Positions 1-6,408 of a stretch of 12,972 nucleotides of DNA are shown in pieces (positions within the stretch are counted from its first letter, which is position 1; every line of letters begins with the position of its first letter). A program made the translations under genes and the position numbers. The notes below the pieces were generated by a model. That model saw only the letters and a list, made by a program, of their open reading frames with translations, had not been told where the DNA came from and did not search any database. The stretch comes from CAZEID01 sp964512075. Its GTDB lineage: Bacteria > Patescibacteriota > WWE3 > 9FT-COMBO-53-11. The stretch is taken from contig CAZEID010000032.1 in assembly GCA_964512075.1 (NCBI GenBank), positions 1-12,972 of the forward strand, written 5' to 3'.

Positions 1-899
1 TTTATAGTTAGGAGGTACAACCCGAGGGCGATTACAACAATTGCGCCAGACTTAATCAAAAGCCCCCGCCGGGTCGTTCGCTCGCGGAGTTGAGGCCAAT
101 TCCTGGAGAAAATCAACGCAAGAATAAAAAGGAAAGCATACTGGACTCCTTGAATTGCTCCCACCAGCGCGGCACTTCCCAAAGAGACCGCGTAGTTCTG
201 CAGAAAACCCCCCAGCCCCCCCAAGCCTTGGTTGAGAAGGAACGGTAACGGGGTAGCTTTGGGTGCTTTCTTGGTCGCCCAGTAAATTCGGCGAAAGTTT
301 TCCGGAACCGCAACAATCGAGAGAGCCCCCACCACTCCTCCCAACCTTGTCCAAAATAGTCCGTTGAGAAAAGGCTCCGAGAGAAACACAAAACGCAGCG
401 CCGCTAGAGAAATTGCGAAAAGGACCGCCGCCTGCGCCGCCTGATGGAACAGGGCAAAAGTATAGCGCTTACGAACGTTTTCCCGCAGGGAGATCACAAT
501 CCCTCCCAACAGGAGAACGAAAAAACCCAGCAATTGGAAGGGTCCCAGAATCTCGTCCAAAAATAGGAGGCTTAAAATCAGGGTGAAAATCGGCACCAAT
601 GCTCCTACCGTGGTAATGACCCGGGAGGCTTCGTGTTCCTTAAGGGCAGAGTAGAAAGCCCACAGAGCATAAACCCCCGCCACCCCTGAGACAAGCGCGA
701 CCAAAAGGATGCGGAAATCGGGGACCGAAACGACCCCCAAAGGAAGGAGAGCAATCGCCAAAACGCTCAAGATTCCCACGTAGAAAGCGTAAGCCCGGGG
801 GGAAATGATCGTGGTTTGCAGTAAGACTTTATCAATCAACCCAGCGGTGGCCAGAAAGAAGTAGGCCACCAACGCTGGGATGAGATAGGTGGGCATCAT
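1..899 (-). CDS. EamA/DMT-family transporter, 3' end cut by window edge
   Basis: An open frame runs on the minus strand from ATG-ATG at 899 to the window edge with no stop, about 299 residues visible. EamA proteins are usually about 290-300 residues, so little is missing. The protein is strongly hydrophobic, with roughly ten predicted membrane segments in two halves. It begins MMPTYLIPALVAYFFLAT, has the short loop ALKEHEASRV and an internal pair of helices at SLLFLDEILGPFQLLGFFVL, all typical of drug/metabolite exporters. The substrate cannot be told from sequence. It lies downstream of rpoD, 81 bases away and beyond a terminator-like hairpin, so it is probably transcribed separately. No Shine-Dalgarno site precedes the start; a weak TAACTT lies 5 bases upstream. 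A second, diverged EamA gene lies at 10777-11706. The family is confident, the function is not. Confidence 0.85.
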   Translation of the reverse strand, partial: MMPTYLIPALVAYFFLATAGLIDKVLLQTTIISPRAYAFYVGILSVLAIALLPLGVVSVPDFRILLVALVSGVAGVYALWAFYSALKEHEASRVITTVGALVPIFTLILSLLFLDEILGPFQLLGFFVLLLGGIVISLRENVRKRYTFALFHQAAQAAVLFAISLAALRFVFLSEPFLNGLFWTRLGGVVGALSIVAVPENFRRIYWATKKAPKATPLPFLLNQGLGGLGGFLQNYAVSLGSAALVGAIQGVQYAFLFILALIFSRNWPQLRERTTRRGLLIKSGAIVVIALGLYLLTI

Positions 900-919
900 T
901 TATTAAGTTACAGGTTAGA

Positions 920-936
920 AGTTTCAAGTTTCAAGT
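920..936. repeat. Short tandem repeat, AGTTTCA x2 plus AGT
   Basis: Two copies of a 7-base unit plus a partial third lie in the spacer between rpoD and the EamA gene. The preceding bases (AAGTTACAGGTTAG) look like decayed relatives of the unit. No function is evident. It is the only simple repeat I see in the window. Confidence 0.5.
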
Positions 937-940
937 AATA

Positions 941-961
941 AAATTCGCGAAGCGAGAATTT
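941..961 (-). terminator. Possible intrinsic terminator after rpoD
   Basis: On the minus strand, 20 bases after the rpoD stop, AAATTC and GAATTT form a 6-bp stem. Two further G-C pairs close around a TTC loop if a 2-base bulge is allowed. T-rich sequence (TTATTACTT) follows. It is AT-rich and bulged, so weak, but its position between rpoD and the next gene fits a terminator. Confidence 0.4.
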
Positions 962-980
962 GAAAGAGCCGAGCAAAAAG

Positions 981-2135
981 CTAAAGATAATCCTTGATCA
1001 GCTTGGAGCGGGAGGGGTGGCGGAGCTTGCGGATCGCTTTGGCCTCAATTTGGCGGATCCGCTCGCGGGTAACGCCAAACTCCCGACCAACGGCTTCAAG
1101 CGTCCGCGGTTTGCCGTCCCGCAAGCCGAACCGCAATTCAATTACCTTTTGCTCCCGGGGAGAAAGCGTCCCCAATACCTCCAGTAATTGCTGCTTCAAC
1201 AACTCTTTGGAGGTATCATCCGTAGGCGCCGAAACCTCCTCGTCGGCCACGAAGTCCTTCAGCCGGGAATCCTTCTCCTCCCCAATCGGGGTTTCTAAGG
1301 AGGTGGGGCGCTGAGAAACCTTGATAATCTCCCGGACTTTCTCGGGAGTAGTCTCGAGCAGCTTAGCAATCTCTTCCGGAGTCGGCTCGCGGTCTAGTTT
1401 TTGTTCCAACTGGCGCTGGATTCGGTGAAATTTATTAATTGTTTCAATCATGTGAACCGGAATCCGAATCGTCCGGGCCTGATCAGCAATCGCCCGCGTA
1501 ATTCCCTGCCGAATCCACCAAGTCGCGTAGGTAGAGAATTTGAAACCCCGTTGCCAGTCGAACTTCTCCACCGCGCGCATTAAACCAATGTTCCCCTCTT
1601 GAATCAGGTCGAGAAAAGAGAGGCCGCGGCCCAAGTACTTTTTGGCGATGGAGACCACCAAGCGAAGGTTAGCCTTGGTGAGCTTTTCCCTCGCCGCGTC
1701 CCCAATCCGGGCCTGCTCCTTCAGTTTCTCGCGCGTAGCTGAACTCATCCGGGGAGTGGCCCGTTTCAGCCGTTCCACGGCCTCCGCCCCCCTCTCAATC
1801 TGCTTGGCCAGCGCGATCTCCTCATCCTTCGAGAGTAGCGGCGTCCGCCCAATCTCCCGCAGGTACATCCGGACGGGGTCGGAAGTAATCGTGGTATCAT
1901 GAACCGCTTGGACCTCTAATTCCCGCTCAATCTCCTCCGGAGCAGCTTCTTCACCTCCCGCTTCGAAAACATCGACGCCCTCCTCGATAAAAATCGTGTA
2001 TAAGTCATCCAGCTTCTCGATATCTTCCTCGGCCTCCGGGAAGTAAGCTAGCACTTCCTCTTGGGTAACGTAACCCTCTTTCTTTCCTTTTTCCAAAAGC
2101 TTCGCGATCAAAGGCGAATTTTTGATAGTGGTCAT
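981..2135 (-). CDS. rpoD: RNA polymerase primary sigma factor RpoD/SigA
   Basis: A 384-residue sigma-70. A short region 1.1-like segment lies at about residues 5-58, followed by an acidic linker. Region 1.2 begins at TSDPVRMYLREIG (84-96) and includes LLSKDEEIALAKQIE. Region 2 (about 152-245) contains ANLRLVVSIAKKYLGRGLSF, DLIQEGNIGLMRAVEKFD and the -10 melting helix YATWWIRQGITRAI. Region 3 follows (about 246-300). Region 4 (about 315-384) carries LSPREQKVIELRFGL and the -35 reading helix-turn-helix at GVTRERIRQIEAKAIRKLR. The non-conserved insert after region 1.2 is short, as in compact bacterial sigmas. The protein directs core RNA polymerase to housekeeping promoters. The start ATG overlaps the dnaG stop in an ATGA, so translation is probably coupled; no Shine-Dalgarno site is visible. 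dnaG followed by rpoD is the core of the classic macromolecular-synthesis operon, here without rpsU ahead of dnaG. Confidence 0.98.
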   Translation of the reverse strand: MTTIKNSPLIAKLLEKGKKEGYVTQEEVLAYFPEAEEDIEKLDDLYTIFIEEGVDVFEAGGEEAAPEEIERELEVQAVHDTTITSDPVRMYLREIGRTPLLSKDEEIALAKQIERGAEAVERLKRATPRMSSATREKLKEQARIGDAAREKLTKANLRLVVSIAKKYLGRGLSFLDLIQEGNIGLMRAVEKFDWQRGFKFSTYATWWIRQGITRAIADQARTIRIPVHMIETINKFHRIQRQLEQKLDREPTPEEIAKLLETTPEKVREIIKVSQRPTSLETPIGEEKDSRLKDFVADEEVSAPTDDTSKELLKQQLLEVLGTLSPREQKVIELRFGLRDGKPRTLEAVGREFGVTRERIRQIEAKAIRKLRHPSRSKLIKDYL

Positions 2136-3940
2136 TGACTTTTACCCAAAGAGTTAATCTTTTCGGTTAGCTTTAAAATTTCTCGCTGCAGCCGGCGCAC
2201 CCGATTAGTCTCACCCGCCTGGTCCGCCTCCCGAACCTGACGAACCAATTCTCTCCGCTCCCGCCGAAGCCGCCTCTGCCTAACCAGGCGGAGGGCTTCT
2301 GCGAACTCTCTCCCCGTCTCTTCTGGAGAAAGATCCCCCAAAGGGACGAGAACCAACTCCCCCAAGACGGGGCGCAGATCCGAGTCCAGTTTAGCAGAAA
2401 AATTCTCCAGACGGAACCGCTGCACAGACCGGAGGTAGTCTCGCAGAGATTGCAGAATTCTTCCCATCTCGGGGTCGGAGAGATCTTCCAAAACGATTCG
2501 ACGTTGGGCTGCGCGGATTTTTTGCGGCGGGAGCGCAAAAAGCAAAGCTAACAGGTAGGCCTCTCGCCGCGGGCGGGGGGAAACCGTTGAAGTAGGCCGT
2601 CCCGCGACCGCACCTTCCCCTTCCGGCACCTCCTCCTTCTCCAACTGCCGCCAAAGCACCGCTTCTTCCAACTCCAGTTTTTCGGCCAGGCGCGAAAGGT
2701 AGGCCGCTTTCTCCACCTCGTTCGCCAAGCTTTTCACAAAAGGAAGTATTTCAGAAGAGATCGCCTTCTTGCCCGCCGGGGTAGCGGGATCAAAGCGGCT
2801 CAGAGCAGATTCTAGATAGAAGTCAAAAATCGGTGGAGAGGAGACCAACATTTTCTGGAAGCCGATCGGATCGGCCAAAACTGCCTCATCCGGATCTTTT
2901 CCTTCCGGCAGCAGAACCGCCCGCACCTCAAATCCGGCCGACTGAGCTAGGAGCAAGCCTTTCTTAGTCGCTTCCAGCCCGGCCGCGTCCCGATCAAAGC
3001 AGATCAACAACTTTCGGGCGAAGCGGGCTAGCGAAGCCAATTGTTCAGCGGAAAGAGCAGTCCCTTTAGTTGCGACGACATTCTTAATCCCTTTCTCAAA
3101 AAGAACAATCGCATCCAGCTCTCCCTCCACCAAGACCGCCGCCTGCTCCTTCTTGATCGCGGACTTAGCCAAATCTAAATTGAAGAGAAATCGCCGTTTC
3201 TCGAAAACCGGTGTTTCGGTCGTGTTGATATATTTCGGACCTTGGTCCGAAACTAGGTTCGACGCAGGCGAGCCGTCCTTGGGCTCATCGCTCCCTAACG
3301 TCCTTCCAGCAAAGCCGACGTATTTGCCCAGCGGCGACCGGAGCGGGAACATCACTCGCCCCCGGAAGAAATCAAAATAGCCCCGGCCACCCTCCTTCCG
3401 GATTACCAACCCACTTTGAAGCACGTCGGTCAAAGAGTACCCTTTCTTTAGGAGAAAGCGCCCTAAGCTATCCCAGGACGAAGGAGAATACCCTAAATTG
3501 AAATCTTCAATCATTCGCTCGCCCACTCCCCGCCGCTGGAGGAAGCTCCGCGCCTTTTCCCCGACCGGGTGCTCGGTCAGGAGAAAGTGAAAGAAATCCG
3601 CCGCCAGCCGATTAATTTCATAAAGCTTCTCCCGCTGCTGTTCTTCCGGACTTTCTGGGCGGCGGAGGAGCTTGACCCCGGCCCGTTTGGCCATTTCCCG
3701 CAATGCCTCGCCGAAAGAAACTCCCTCCATCTTGCGGTAGAAGGCGATCGCGTCCCCGCCTTCGCCGCAACCAAAACATTTGAAAATTTGAAGCTGGGGA
3801 GAAACCATAAACGAAGGGGTTTTCTCGGAATGGAAAGGGCAAAGAGCCTTATAGTTTTTTCCAGCTTTCTGGAGAGGAAGATAAGAAGAAACTAACTCGA
3901 CGATGTCAATTTTATGCTTGATTTCTTCGATCTGGTCCAT
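2132..3940 (-). CDS. dnaG: DNA primase DnaG
   Basis: A 602-residue bacterial replicative primase that makes RNA primers with the DnaB helicase. The N-terminal CHC2 zinc ribbon has ligands C34, H37, C55 and C58 (LCPFHSEKTPSF, FKCFGCGEGGDAI). The catalytic core includes YFDFFRGRVMFPL and GFAGR. The TOPRIM domain has E272 in LVEGELDAIV and the metal-binding pair D316/D318 in CFDRDAAG. The C-terminal helicase-binding-type region spans roughly residues 420-602. I chose the ATG at 3940 (MDQIEEIKHKIDIVELVSSY) because bacterial DnaG starts just before the zinc domain. The frame stays open to 4072, but that extension is unrelated to DnaG and overlaps the divergent gene. A perfect extended -10 lies 10 bases upstream. 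The stop overlaps the rpoD start by 4 bases. Confidence 0.97.
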   Translation of the reverse strand: MDQIEEIKHKIDIVELVSSYLPLQKAGKNYKALCPFHSEKTPSFMVSPQLQIFKCFGCGEGGDAIAFYRKMEGVSFGEALREMAKRAGVKLLRRPESPEEQQREKLYEINRLAADFFHFLLTEHPVGEKARSFLQRRGVGERMIEDFNLGYSPSSWDSLGRFLLKKGYSLTDVLQSGLVIRKEGGRGYFDFFRGRVMFPLRSPLGKYVGFAGRTLGSDEPKDGSPASNLVSDQGPKYINTTETPVFEKRRFLFNLDLAKSAIKKEQAAVLVEGELDAIVLFEKGIKNVVATKGTALSAEQLASLARFARKLLICFDRDAAGLEATKKGLLLAQSAGFEVRAVLLPEGKDPDEAVLADPIGFQKMLVSSPPIFDFYLESALSRFDPATPAGKKAISSEILPFVKSLANEVEKAAYLSRLAEKLELEEAVLWRQLEKEEVPEGEGAVAGRPTSTVSPRPRREAYLLALLFALPPQKIRAAQRRIVLEDLSDPEMGRILQSLRDYLRSVQRFRLENFSAKLDSDLRPVLGELVLVPLGDLSPEETGREFAEALRLVRQRRLRRERRELVRQVREADQAGETNRVRRLQREILKLTEKINSLGKSQ

Positions 3941-3950
3941 CTCTTCCCGA

Positions 3951-3959
3951 ATTATAACA
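3951..3959 (-). promoter_or_regulatory. Extended -10 promoter for dnaG-rpoD (TGTTATAAT)
   Basis: A perfect TGn-TATAAT lies 10 bases before the dnaG ATG. Counting 7 bases from the hexamer puts +1 near 3944, only about 4 bases before the start codon. No clear -35 is seen, as is common with extended -10 promoters. Confidence 0.65.
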
Positions 3960-3979
3960 GCGCGGGTAAGCGCCCTTTC

Positions 3980-3988
3980 TGTTATCCT
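3980..3988 (+). promoter_or_regulatory. Extended -10 promoter for the divergent gene (TGTTATCCT)
   Basis: TGn-TATCCT lies 9 bases before the ATG at 3998, with predicted +1 near 3995. It mirrors the dnaG promoter across a 57-bp divergent spacer. Both genes have AGAG directly before ATG. Confidence 0.5.
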
Positions 3989-3997
3989 AGAAAAGAG

Positions 3998-4558
3998 ATG
4001 CCCGAAACCGCTCCTCCGATCGCCGAGATCCCCGAAGCCGTTCTCTCCGGCTGGCGCACCGAGGTTGGTCACCGCGCCGAAGAAGATCTAACCCGAATTC
4101 TAACCTCCAAGTTGGGGGTGGCCGAAGTTTCACCCGCGGAAGTAGAAAAGCCAGAAACCACCGAAACGCTGAAAAAAGAACAAAAGATCGCACTAGCTCG
4201 GGCCACCGCCCGGCAGGACTTTGAAGAGGGGGTAGACTTTTTCCTCTTCAACCCGCTGGCGGCCCGCTGGATCCGGATCGACTTCTCCGTCTCTCAAGAC
4301 CCCCAAATTCACGCCGAAAAGCGGGCCCGGGAAAAGCGGGAAGGAATCCGGTTCCTCCCCCTCCCTAAAAGAACCGTGGACCTCGCCGCGCGCGGAGGCT
4401 ACGAAGCTCTTGGGCAGATTCACAACGCGGTAATGTCCCTGATAATCGAAGACACTCTTGACGCAGCCCAAAAAGGGGAGCTTCAACTCTCTCCCCGGCG
4501 GCGGGAAGTATTAGAAAATAAACTCCAAGACCTTCAAGGAGGGGAAGTAGTCCACTAG
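3998..4558 (+). CDS. Hypothetical protein, possible degenerate PD-(D/E)XK-like fold
   Basis: A 186-residue soluble, charged protein that I do not recognise. The frame extends upstream to 3914, but that part overlaps dnaG and its promoter. The ATG at 3998 (MPETAPPIAEIPE) sits 9 bases after a -10 box and is preferred. Visible elements in order: a helix with GHRAEEDLTRIL (about 24-35), a Lys/Glu-rich stretch, then GVDFFLFNPLAARWIRIDFS (about 78-97), a helix HAEKRAREKREGIRFLPLP, and a helical C-terminus. An N-terminal Glu helix, a strand with Asp (VDFF) and a second strand ending in an acidic residue (IRIDFS) followed by a helix recall restriction-endonuclease-like folds, but the catalytic Lys is not where expected. 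This is only a hint. It is divergent from dnaG and converges on tRNA-Ser(GGA). Confidence 0.75.
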   Translation: MPETAPPIAEIPEAVLSGWRTEVGHRAEEDLTRILTSKLGVAEVSPAEVEKPETTETLKKEQKIALARATARQDFEEGVDFFLFNPLAARWIRIDFSVSQDPQIHAEKRAREKREGIRFLPLPKRTVDLAARGGYEALGQIHNAVMSLIIEDTLDAAQKGELQLSPRRREVLENKLQDLQGGEVVH

Positions 4559-4593
4559 CAGGAGTCGGAGGAAGAAAAATCGGCTACCCAAAC

Positions 4594-4681
4594 TGGCGGA
4601 GGGGGCGGGATTCGAACCCGCGATCCCTTGCGGGAAACACGCTCTCCAAGCGTGCGCACTAGGCCACTATGCGACCCCTCC
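4594..4681 (-). tRNA. tRNA-Ser (anticodon GGA)
   Basis: An 88-nt class II tRNA. The acceptor GGAGGGG pairs with CCCCTCC, followed by discriminator G and encoded CCA. The anticodon stem CACGC/GCGTG encloses loop TTGGAGA (anticodon GGA, reading UCC/UCU). The long variable arm pairs TCCC with GGGA, and the T loop is TTCGAAT. I see no convincing promoter directly upstream, so it may be transcribed with the two tRNAs before it. Confidence 0.96.
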
Positions 4682-4814
4682 TAATACTGCCTTTCGACTC
4701 CCTTCGCTCGCTCAAGACATTGGTCATCTTTCCTCCTGGTCGAGGACTGTGAGCGAGCTAAGCGCGGCACCTACCTCCGCTCCAACTATCCCTCATAGCC
4801 TCAGCGAAGTTGGG
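4682..4814. other. Spacer between two tRNA-Ser genes with a 9-bp inverted repeat
   Basis: This 133-bp spacer holds no credible gene. GCTCGCTCA (4706-4714) and TGAGCGAGC (4750-4758) form a perfect 9-bp inverted repeat with a 35-base spacer. On the minus strand, transcripts running from tRNA-Ser(TGA) to tRNA-Ser(GGA) could fold here. It looks like a decayed intergenic repeat or processing hairpin. Confidence 0.4.
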
Positions 4815-4905
4815 TGGCGGAAGGGGTGGGATTCGAACCCACGATCCGCCCAAGGCGGATATCGGTTCTCAAGACCGACGCTTTCGTCCACTCAGCCACC
4901 CTTCC
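4815..4905 (-). tRNA. tRNA-Ser (anticodon TGA)
   Basis: A 91-nt class II tRNA. The acceptor GGAAGGG pairs with CCCTTCC, followed by G and encoded CCA. The anticodon stem TCGGT/ACCGA encloses loop CTTGAGA (anticodon TGA, reading UCA and by wobble UCG). The variable arm ATCCGCC/GGCGGAT is a perfect 7-bp hairpin. Its 5' end is a single base from the CCA end of tRNA-Arg(GCG), so the two must share a transcript. Confidence 0.97.
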
Positions 4906-4906
4906 A

Positions 4907-4982
4907 TGGTGCGCCCGAGAGGAATCGAACCTCTAAGCTTCGGCTCCGCAAGCCGACGTTCTATCCATTAAACTACGGGCGC
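4907..4982 (-). tRNA. tRNA-Arg (anticodon GCG)
   Basis: A 76-nt class I tRNA. The acceptor GCGCCCG pairs with CGGGCGC, followed by A73 and encoded CCA. The anticodon stem TCGGC/GCCGA encloses loop TTGCGGA, giving anticodon GCG. The T arm is AGAGG-TTCGATT-CCTCT. Most bacteria read CGU/CGC with an ACG (inosine-modified) tRNA, so a genomic G34 here is notable. It is first in a tRNA pair with tRNA-Ser(TGA), behind a promoter that uses the stop codon of the upstream carboxypeptidase gene. Confidence 0.96.
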
Positions 4983-4994
4983 CATCGCCTCTTT

Positions 4995-5003
4995 ATTTTA
5001 TCA
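4995..5003 (-). promoter_or_regulatory. Extended -10 for tRNA-Arg(GCG)/Ser(TGA), sharing the upstream stop codon
   Basis: TGATAAAAT forms TGn-TAAAAT. Its TGA is exactly the stop codon (5001-5003) of the carboxypeptidase gene. The predicted +1 is near 4988, giving a 6-base leader before the mature tRNA 5' end at 4982. The same arrangement occurs at 12215-12223. Confidence 0.55.
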
Positions 5004-5747
5004 GCGGGAAAGGTATTCTTCCAGTGTCAACCCCTGTTCATAGAGCTTGGTTGCAAGTTCTACTCCCACGAAACGAATATGCCAAGGCTCCCAGATGTAG
5101 CCGGTAACGGAGGTTTTCCCCTTGGGATAAGAGATTACAAAACCAAATTTATGAGCATTTTGGCCAACCCACCCCGCGGCGGGGTCTTGGCTAAACCCGG
5201 TCGGCCAAGGCTTTCCGGCCAAGCCGAGATCGACGGCTGTCCCAAGCTGATGTTCCGAATGTCCCGGCCGGGCAGAGCCCATCACGGCCGCCGGATACCC
5301 GTACTGGCCAACCCAATAGCTGAAAGTGGCCGCCTGAATAGCGTAAGAGCGGTAGGCGGAGACGACCGAGAGTTGGTAGCCGGCTTCTCGGGCCGCGCCG
5401 TAGAGCTGGTAGAAATAGGGAAGAACGCGGGAGCGCAAATACTCCGGTCGGGCCGCGGGGACGCCGGTGAGTAGAACTAGGTCCGGTGGGACGTAGTCGG
5501 GAGGGAGAGTATAGGTTTTGTTAACGTGCGCGAGGAGCATGTCGCCGACTACTGGGAGGAGAACGTCACCGGCGGGGTTTTGGGTGGTGTACGCTGTGGT
5601 TTGTTCCACCGGGGCCGGTGGGAGGGTGGTAAAGAGGCTCCATTCCGCAGCCGCACTAATCTCTTGCGGATAAGCCAGGCGGTTTCCCACCCCCAGACCT
5701 AACAGAAAGAAGTACCCCAAAATTAGGAAAAGGTGTTTTGCATTCAT
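5001..5747 (-). CDS. VanY-type D-alanyl-D-alanine carboxypeptidase (peptidase M15B)
   Basis: A 248-residue zinc peptidase that trims the terminal D-Ala from peptidoglycan stem peptides outside the membrane. An N-terminal hydrophobic segment (about residues 5-21, LFLILGYFFLLGLGVGN) is a signal or membrane anchor. A linker of about 60 residues precedes the catalytic domain. That domain carries VVSAYRSYAIQ (128-138), the zinc motif SARPGHSEHQLGTAVD with H166 and D173, and EPWHIRFVG with catalytic E220 and ligand H223. All key residues are present. The frame opens with GTG at 5753, but I prefer the ATG at 5747 because a TATACT box places the predicted +1 exactly on it. It is divergent from tRNA-Ser(CGA) and followed by tRNA genes. 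It could act in wall remodelling; a vancomycin-resistance role is not implied. Confidence 0.93.
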   Translation of the reverse strand: MNAKHLFLILGYFFLLGLGVGNRLAYPQEISAAAEWSLFTTLPPAPVEQTTAYTTQNPAGDVLLPVVGDMLLAHVNKTYTLPPDYVPPDLVLLTGVPAARPEYLRSRVLPYFYQLYGAAREAGYQLSVVSAYRSYAIQAATFSYWVGQYGYPAAVMGSARPGHSEHQLGTAVDLGLAGKPWPTGFSQDPAAGWVGQNAHKFGFVISYPKGKTSVTGYIWEPWHIRFVGVELATKLYEQGLTLEEYLSR

Positions 5748-5753
5748 TCTCAC

Positions 5754-5759
5754 AGTATA
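5754..5759 (-). promoter_or_regulatory. -10 box (TATACT) of the carboxypeptidase gene
   Basis: TATACT lies 6 bases before the ATG at 5747, so a transcript starting 7 bases after the hexamer would begin at the A of ATG, a leaderless mRNA. It overlaps by four bases the -10 of the divergent tRNA-Ser(CGA). Confidence 0.5.
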
Positions 5760-5761
5760 AT
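5756..5761 (+). promoter_or_regulatory. -10 box (TATAAT) of tRNA-Ser(CGA)
   Basis: A consensus TATAAT lies 19 bases before the tRNA 5' end, predicting a leader of about 13 bases. No good -35 is seen at 16-18 bp. Polymerase bound here should exclude polymerase on the overlapping minus-strand box. Confidence 0.55.
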
Positions 5762-5780
5762 CTTAGTGTACTAGCTTTGG

Positions 5781-5870
5781 GGAGGCGTGGCCGAGTGGAC
5801 GATGGCGCCGATCTCGAAAATCGGTTTCCGCGCAAGCGGATCAGAGGTTCGAATCCTCTCGCCTCCGCCA
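5781..5870 (+). tRNA. tRNA-Ser (anticodon CGA)
   Basis: A 90-nt class II tRNA. The acceptor GGAGGCG pairs with CGCCTCC, followed by G and encoded CCA. The anticodon stem CCGAT/ATCGG encloses loop CTCGAAA (anticodon CGA, reading UCG). The variable arm pairs TCCGC with GCGGA. A T-rich stretch follows directly (TTTATTTTTA) and could end transcription. Confidence 0.97.
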
Positions 5871-5891
5871 TTTATTTTTACTCTTCGCATT

Positions 5892-5900
5892 TGATATTCT
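5892..5900 (+). promoter_or_regulatory. Extended -10 promoter of the hydrogenase operon (TGATATTCT)
   Basis: TGn-TATTCT lies 7 bases before the ATG at 5908. The predicted +1 is 5907, giving a one-base leader. No Shine-Dalgarno site lies between box and start. This would drive the five overlapping genes to 9691. Confidence 0.5.
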
Positions 5901-5907
5901 TAACCTA

Positions 5908-6408
5908 ATGCCGGACAAGCAGATTGAGGAAGAGATAACTTTCTTGACTTGGGACGCGCCGGAGCGGATTTACACCAAGCGAGGAAAAACTTATTTCCGA
6001 AACCTTTTTACCCTGCTCGGAATGTTGGCAGTAGTGGCGATTTTCTTTAAGGAATTTCTCCTCGCCGGCGTGTTGGCGGCGCTGGGTTTCCTCCAGTGGG
6101 CGATGAGCTCCAAGCCCCCCCGAATCGCGCGCTACTCTATCACCACCCGCGGGATTAGCGCCCACGGGCACACTTACGAATGGGAGCAACTCCGCGACTT
6201 CTGGTTCGCCGAGCACTCCGGCCAGGTAATCCTTCACATTGACACCAAAAGCCTTTACCCCGGTCGCCTTTACCTTCCCCTTGGAAAAGTCAGTAAAGAG
6301 GAGATTACTCGGACTTTGAGCGATCATATCCCCCACCGGCAGAAAGCTCGCGAAGACTTGGTAGACAAAATCTCGGTGGAAATTTCTCGGCGCTTCCCAC
6401 TGGAATGA
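5908..6408 (+). CDS. Small membrane protein of unknown function, first gene of the hydrogenase operon
   Basis: A 166-residue protein. A soluble N-terminus (ITFLTWDAPERIYTKRGKTY) is followed by two hydrophobic segments (about 31-47 and 50-67) that would form a membrane hairpin. A cytoplasmic C-terminal domain of about 95 residues follows, with alternating strands: YSITTRGISAHGHTYEWEQL, FWFAEHSGQVILHID and RLYLPLG. This layout recalls small PH-like bacterial membrane proteins, but I cannot name the family. The stop overlaps the ferredoxin start (ATGA, 6405-6408), so it is translationally coupled to the hydrogenase genes. It could anchor the enzyme at the membrane or be an unrelated passenger. 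It has no cysteines or histidine clusters suggesting redox cofactors. Confidence 0.85.
   Translation: MPDKQIEEEITFLTWDAPERIYTKRGKTYFRNLFTLLGMLAVVAIFFKEFLLAGVLAALGFLQWAMSSKPPRIARYSITTRGISAHGHTYEWEQLRDFWFAEHSGQVILHIDTKSLYPGRLYLPLGKVSKEEITRTLSDHIPHRQKAREDLVDKISVEISRRFPLE

Noticed and set aside
3941..4072. N-terminal extension of dnaG by 44 codons
   Set aside because: DnaG proteins begin just before the zinc ribbon; the extension overlaps the divergent gene and would run upstream of the consensus -10 box.
4749..5474. A 241-codon plus-strand frame across the tRNA cluster
   Set aside because: Its beginning (GWDSNPRSAQGGYRFSRP, ERNRTSKLRLRKPTF) is the well-known false translation of the antisense strand of tRNA genes, and the rest is antisense to the carboxypeptidase.
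5656..5871. A 71-codon minus-strand frame (MAEARGFEPLIRLRG)
   Set aside because: It is the antisense translation of tRNA-Ser(CGA) running into the 5' end of the carboxypeptidase gene in another frame.
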